A stretch of 64,000 bases of DNA from Youngiibacter fragilis 232.1 (lineage in GTDB: Bacteria; Bacillota; Clostridia; Clostridiales; Clostridiaceae): the NCBI RefSeq assembly GCF_000495435.3, contig NZ_AXUN02000046.1:62001-126000 (forward strand). The letters are read 5' to 3'. Position 1 is the first letter of the stretch, and every line of letters begins with the position of its first letter. Shown here in pieces: positions 62,210 to 64,000 of the stretch. Both the position numbers and the translations under genes were made by a program. The notes beneath the pieces are model-generated. The model made no database searches, was not told the origin of the DNA, and was given only the letters and a program-made list of their open reading frames with translations.

Positions 62210-63955
62210 TCAATTGCTTCCTGAAGAAAGGTCCATGTGTTTCATTACCTCAAGAAACACCTTCTTTGCAACCGGTGCAGCCACGGCTCCTCCAGTGACA
62301 ATCTCCTTTGGAGAATCTACTGCGACATATACGCTTACCCTGGGGTCATCAGCAGGAGCAGCTCCTACGAAGGAGGCTATGAAGTCCTCTTCACTGTACT
62401 TTCCTGTAGATGGATCAAGCTTCTCAGCTGTTCCAGTCTTTCCAATCACCCTTACGCCCTCAATCCGGGCATTCTTTCCTGAGCCCTTCTCCACAACCAG
62501 CTCCAGCATCTTAATGAGTTCATTGTTCACGTTCTTCTCGATCACCATCTCCCCACGTCCTTCAACGTAAGGAACCGGATCAAGCCTTTCGCCTGCCCCA
62601 TTCTTTGGTATCGTCTCCCTGACAAGATGCAGAGTCGTATAATATCCGCCGTTTGCGATCGTGTTGAGTGTACCGAGTATCTGTATTGGTGTTGCCGTAT
62701 CTGTCTGCCCTATGGATATTGTGGCAAGGTCCAGAGGTGTAACATCTTCAGTCTTCTTTATTATTCCCTTGGCTTCACCAGGAAGGTCAATTCCGGTCTT
62801 TTCTCCAAGATGGAATTTTGCGATATATTCATTCAGAGTCTCAATGCCTACCCTTTGGGCAATCTCGATTATTCCGGGATTGCATGAGTTCTGGAACACC
62901 TCTTCAAGTGTCTGCAGACCGTGTCCCTCATGCTTTGCGCATCTTATCCTGACTCCGTTGACATAGGTATACCCTTTGCAGAAGAACGTGTCATTCAGGG
63001 AAACCTTACCTTCTGCAAGCGCCGCAGCCATTGTTATCATCTTAAGTGTGGATCCCGGCTCATATGTATCATTTACCGCCCTGTTCCTTGTGATCTGGTT
63101 GAACTCATCAGTGGTCAGGCCCAAGGCAGGGTCTGCAGGGTCAAATTCAGGAAGGTTTACCATTCCCAGTATCTCTCCCGTCTTGGGATCGGATACTATT
63201 ATGGTAACGGCTTTCGCCTTAGTTGATTCCATCGTCTCAGCTGCAATATTCTCCACGGCATACTGTATCTTCTCATCGATGGTGAGTACAAGGTCACTTC
63301 CGCCAACTGCCGGAGTCGCCACCACTTCTGTATACGGTAGGTCCTGTTTCTTTCCGTCAATTTCAGATATCTTTATGCCATCGACACCCCTTAACAGGTC
63401 ATTGTACAGGTATTCGATCCCCATCGTCCCTTCTCCGTCGTTTCCGACAGTACCTATGACATGTGCAAGGAATGGTCCGTTCGGATAATATCTTATGCTG
63501 TCGTAGCCAATTATGAGGAAATTTGTTCCAACCTCATTCATCCATGCCCTGACCGTATCAGCCTGGACCTTTTCCATTTTCCTTTTTACGAGTGAGCTGT
63601 TTGATGTCTTGTTCATGATTGCAAGGATATCTTCAACAGGCTCCCCAACAAGGGCCGCAAGCGGCACTGCATAATATTCAGCAGACCTTCCCTTGGCCTC
63701 AAGGGTCCTCCTGAAGGTCTTGAGGTCGATATCCAGCCTGTATGCGTCTGCAGAGGCTGCAATTACGCTGCCATTCCTGTCGAGCAGGTTGCCCCTTGAT
63801 GCGGGTATTGTAACTTCCCTTACTATCTGCCCCATTGCCTTCTCGTATATTTCATCCCTGGATATTGCCATTACATATACAAGTCTCCCTGCAAGAAGGA
63901 TGAATAGGACTGCTGACAGGCCAGCCAGAATTGTCAGTCTTCTTTTGCTGTTCAT
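62210..63955 (-). CDS. Class B penicillin-binding protein 2 (FtsI/SpoVD-like transpeptidase)
   Basis: Crosslinks septal peptidoglycan with FtsW. The 581-residue protein has an N-terminal membrane anchor (about 8-30), a pedestal/dimerisation domain (about 50-210), and the transpeptidase with STLK (Ser302), SCN (357-359) and KTG (506-508). Unlike many FtsI/SpoVD proteins of Clostridia, it has no C-terminal PASTA repeats. GAGGTGG precedes the ATG at 63955. It is followed by a terminator and not by murE. Confidence 0.95.
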   Translation of the reverse strand: MNSKRRLTILAGLSAVLFILLAGRLVYVMAISRDEIYEKAMGQIVREVTIPASRGNLLDRNGSVIAASADAYRLDIDLKTFRRTLEAKGRSAEYYAVPLAALVGEPVEDILAIMNKTSNSSLVKRKMEKVQADTVRAWMNEVGTNFLIIGYDSIRYYPNGPFLAHVIGTVGNDGEGTMGIEYLYNDLLRGVDGIKISEIDGKKQDLPYTEVVATPAVGGSDLVLTIDEKIQYAVENIAAETMESTKAKAVTIIVSDPKTGEILGMVNLPEFDPADPALGLTTDEFNQITRNRAVNDTYEPGSTLKMITMAAALAEGKVSLNDTFFCKGYTYVNGVRIRCAKHEGHGLQTLEEVFQNSCNPGIIEIAQRVGIETLNEYIAKFHLGEKTGIDLPGEAKGIIKKTEDVTPLDLATISIGQTDTATPIQILGTLNTIANGGYYTTLHLVRETIPKNGAGERLDPVPYVEGRGEMVIEKNVNNELIKMLELVVEKGSGKNARIEGVRVIGKTGTAEKLDPSTGKYSEEDFIASFVGAAPADDPRVSVYVAVDSPKEIVTGGAVAAPVAKKVFLEVMKHMDLSSGSN

Positions 63956-63970
63956 GGTCCACCTCGGCTA

Positions 63971-64000
63971 TCAGGCTCTGGGATCAAGAAAAGCCATTAT
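63971..64000 (-). CDS. Possible 3' end of an upstream gene (ftsL position)
   Basis: The nine codons ending in TGA at 63973-63971 remain open to the window edge in one minus-strand frame, 15 bases before the pbp2 start. Gene order predicts ftsL here, but too few residues are visible to confirm. Confidence 0.3.
   Translation of the reverse strand: MMAFLDPRA

Noticed and set aside
382-64000. Many long open frames opposite real genes, such as those antisense to smc, priA and pbp2
   Set aside because: They lack ribosome binding sites, are Ser/Arg-rich in the manner of reverse-strand translations, and match no family; the opposite-strand genes are all well-known proteins.
1-64000. Mobile elements, CRISPR arrays, tRNA or rRNA genes
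   Set aside because: No transposase or integrase motifs, no direct-repeat arrays with regular spacers, and no tRNA- or rRNA-like sequence was seen on either strand.

Overview
The window reads as one stretch of a low-to-mid GC Clostridia (Bacillota) chromosome. Evidence: CodY, RemA, SepF, DivIVA, FakA/YloV, Asp23/YloU, PrkC-PrpC, PyrR, YlxM and TmcAL are all present. Ribosomal proteins L32 and L28 are the zinc-binding (C+) forms. AGGAGG-type ribosome binding sites, heavy AGG/AGA arginine codon use and vegetative (-35/-10) promoters occur throughout. I cannot name the genus from this sequence alone. No IS element, prophage, CRISPR array, rRNA or tRNA gene was seen.

All but three of 66 complete genes (plus two partial ends) lie on the minus strand, so transcription runs from high to low coordinates. 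In that direction: (1) 64000-53446 is a reduced division/cell-wall (dcw) cluster: pbp2, murF, mraY, ftsW, ftsQ, DUF881-sbp-DUF881, yggS, sepF, ylmH, divIVA. The murE, murD, murG, ftsZ and spoIIGA-sigE-sigG genes expected among them are absent from these positions. (2) 53400-48425: lspA, rluD, pyrR, xth, an rRNA methyltransferase and an asparaginase. (3) 48414-45173: yicC, remA, gmk, rpoZ, coaBC. (4) 45077-43658: an accessory macro-domain plus CHAD-domain pair with its own promoter, followed by priA, def, fmt, a zinc peptidase and rsmB. (5) 37943-34215: rlmN, prpC, prkC. (6) 34142-31931: rsgA, rpe, thiN, with rpmB divergent. (7) 31538-25595: yloU, fakA, recG, rsmD, coaD and a coiled-coil protein. 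(8) tmcAL (+), pta-ackA (-), capA-like lipoprotein (+). (9) 20485-18233: yceD, rpmF, plsX, acpP. (10) 18179-11928: rnc, radical SAM, smc, ftsY. (11) 11874-7801: ylxM, ffh, rpsP, khpA, rimM, trmD, rplS. (12) rbgA, rnhB, dprA, then topA, codY, a DUF488 gene, rpsB and tsf.

The window therefore encodes growth functions: ribosome proteins and maturation, rRNA/tRNA modification, the SRP pathway, chromosome condensation, lipid and CoA supply, acetate fermentation, peptidoglycan synthesis and septum placement, and two global sensors (CodY for branched-chain amino acids/GTP, PrkC for cell-wall fragments).

I found no large undescribed system. The most interesting signals are regulatory or structural: a roughly 20-bp hairpin at the 5' end of the rnc (RNase III) message; a perfect inverted repeat that would sequester the dprA ribosome binding site; a symmetric 36-bp interrupted palindrome over the plsX promoter; the macro/CHAD two-gene insertion in a housekeeping operon; and the heavily pruned dcw cluster.
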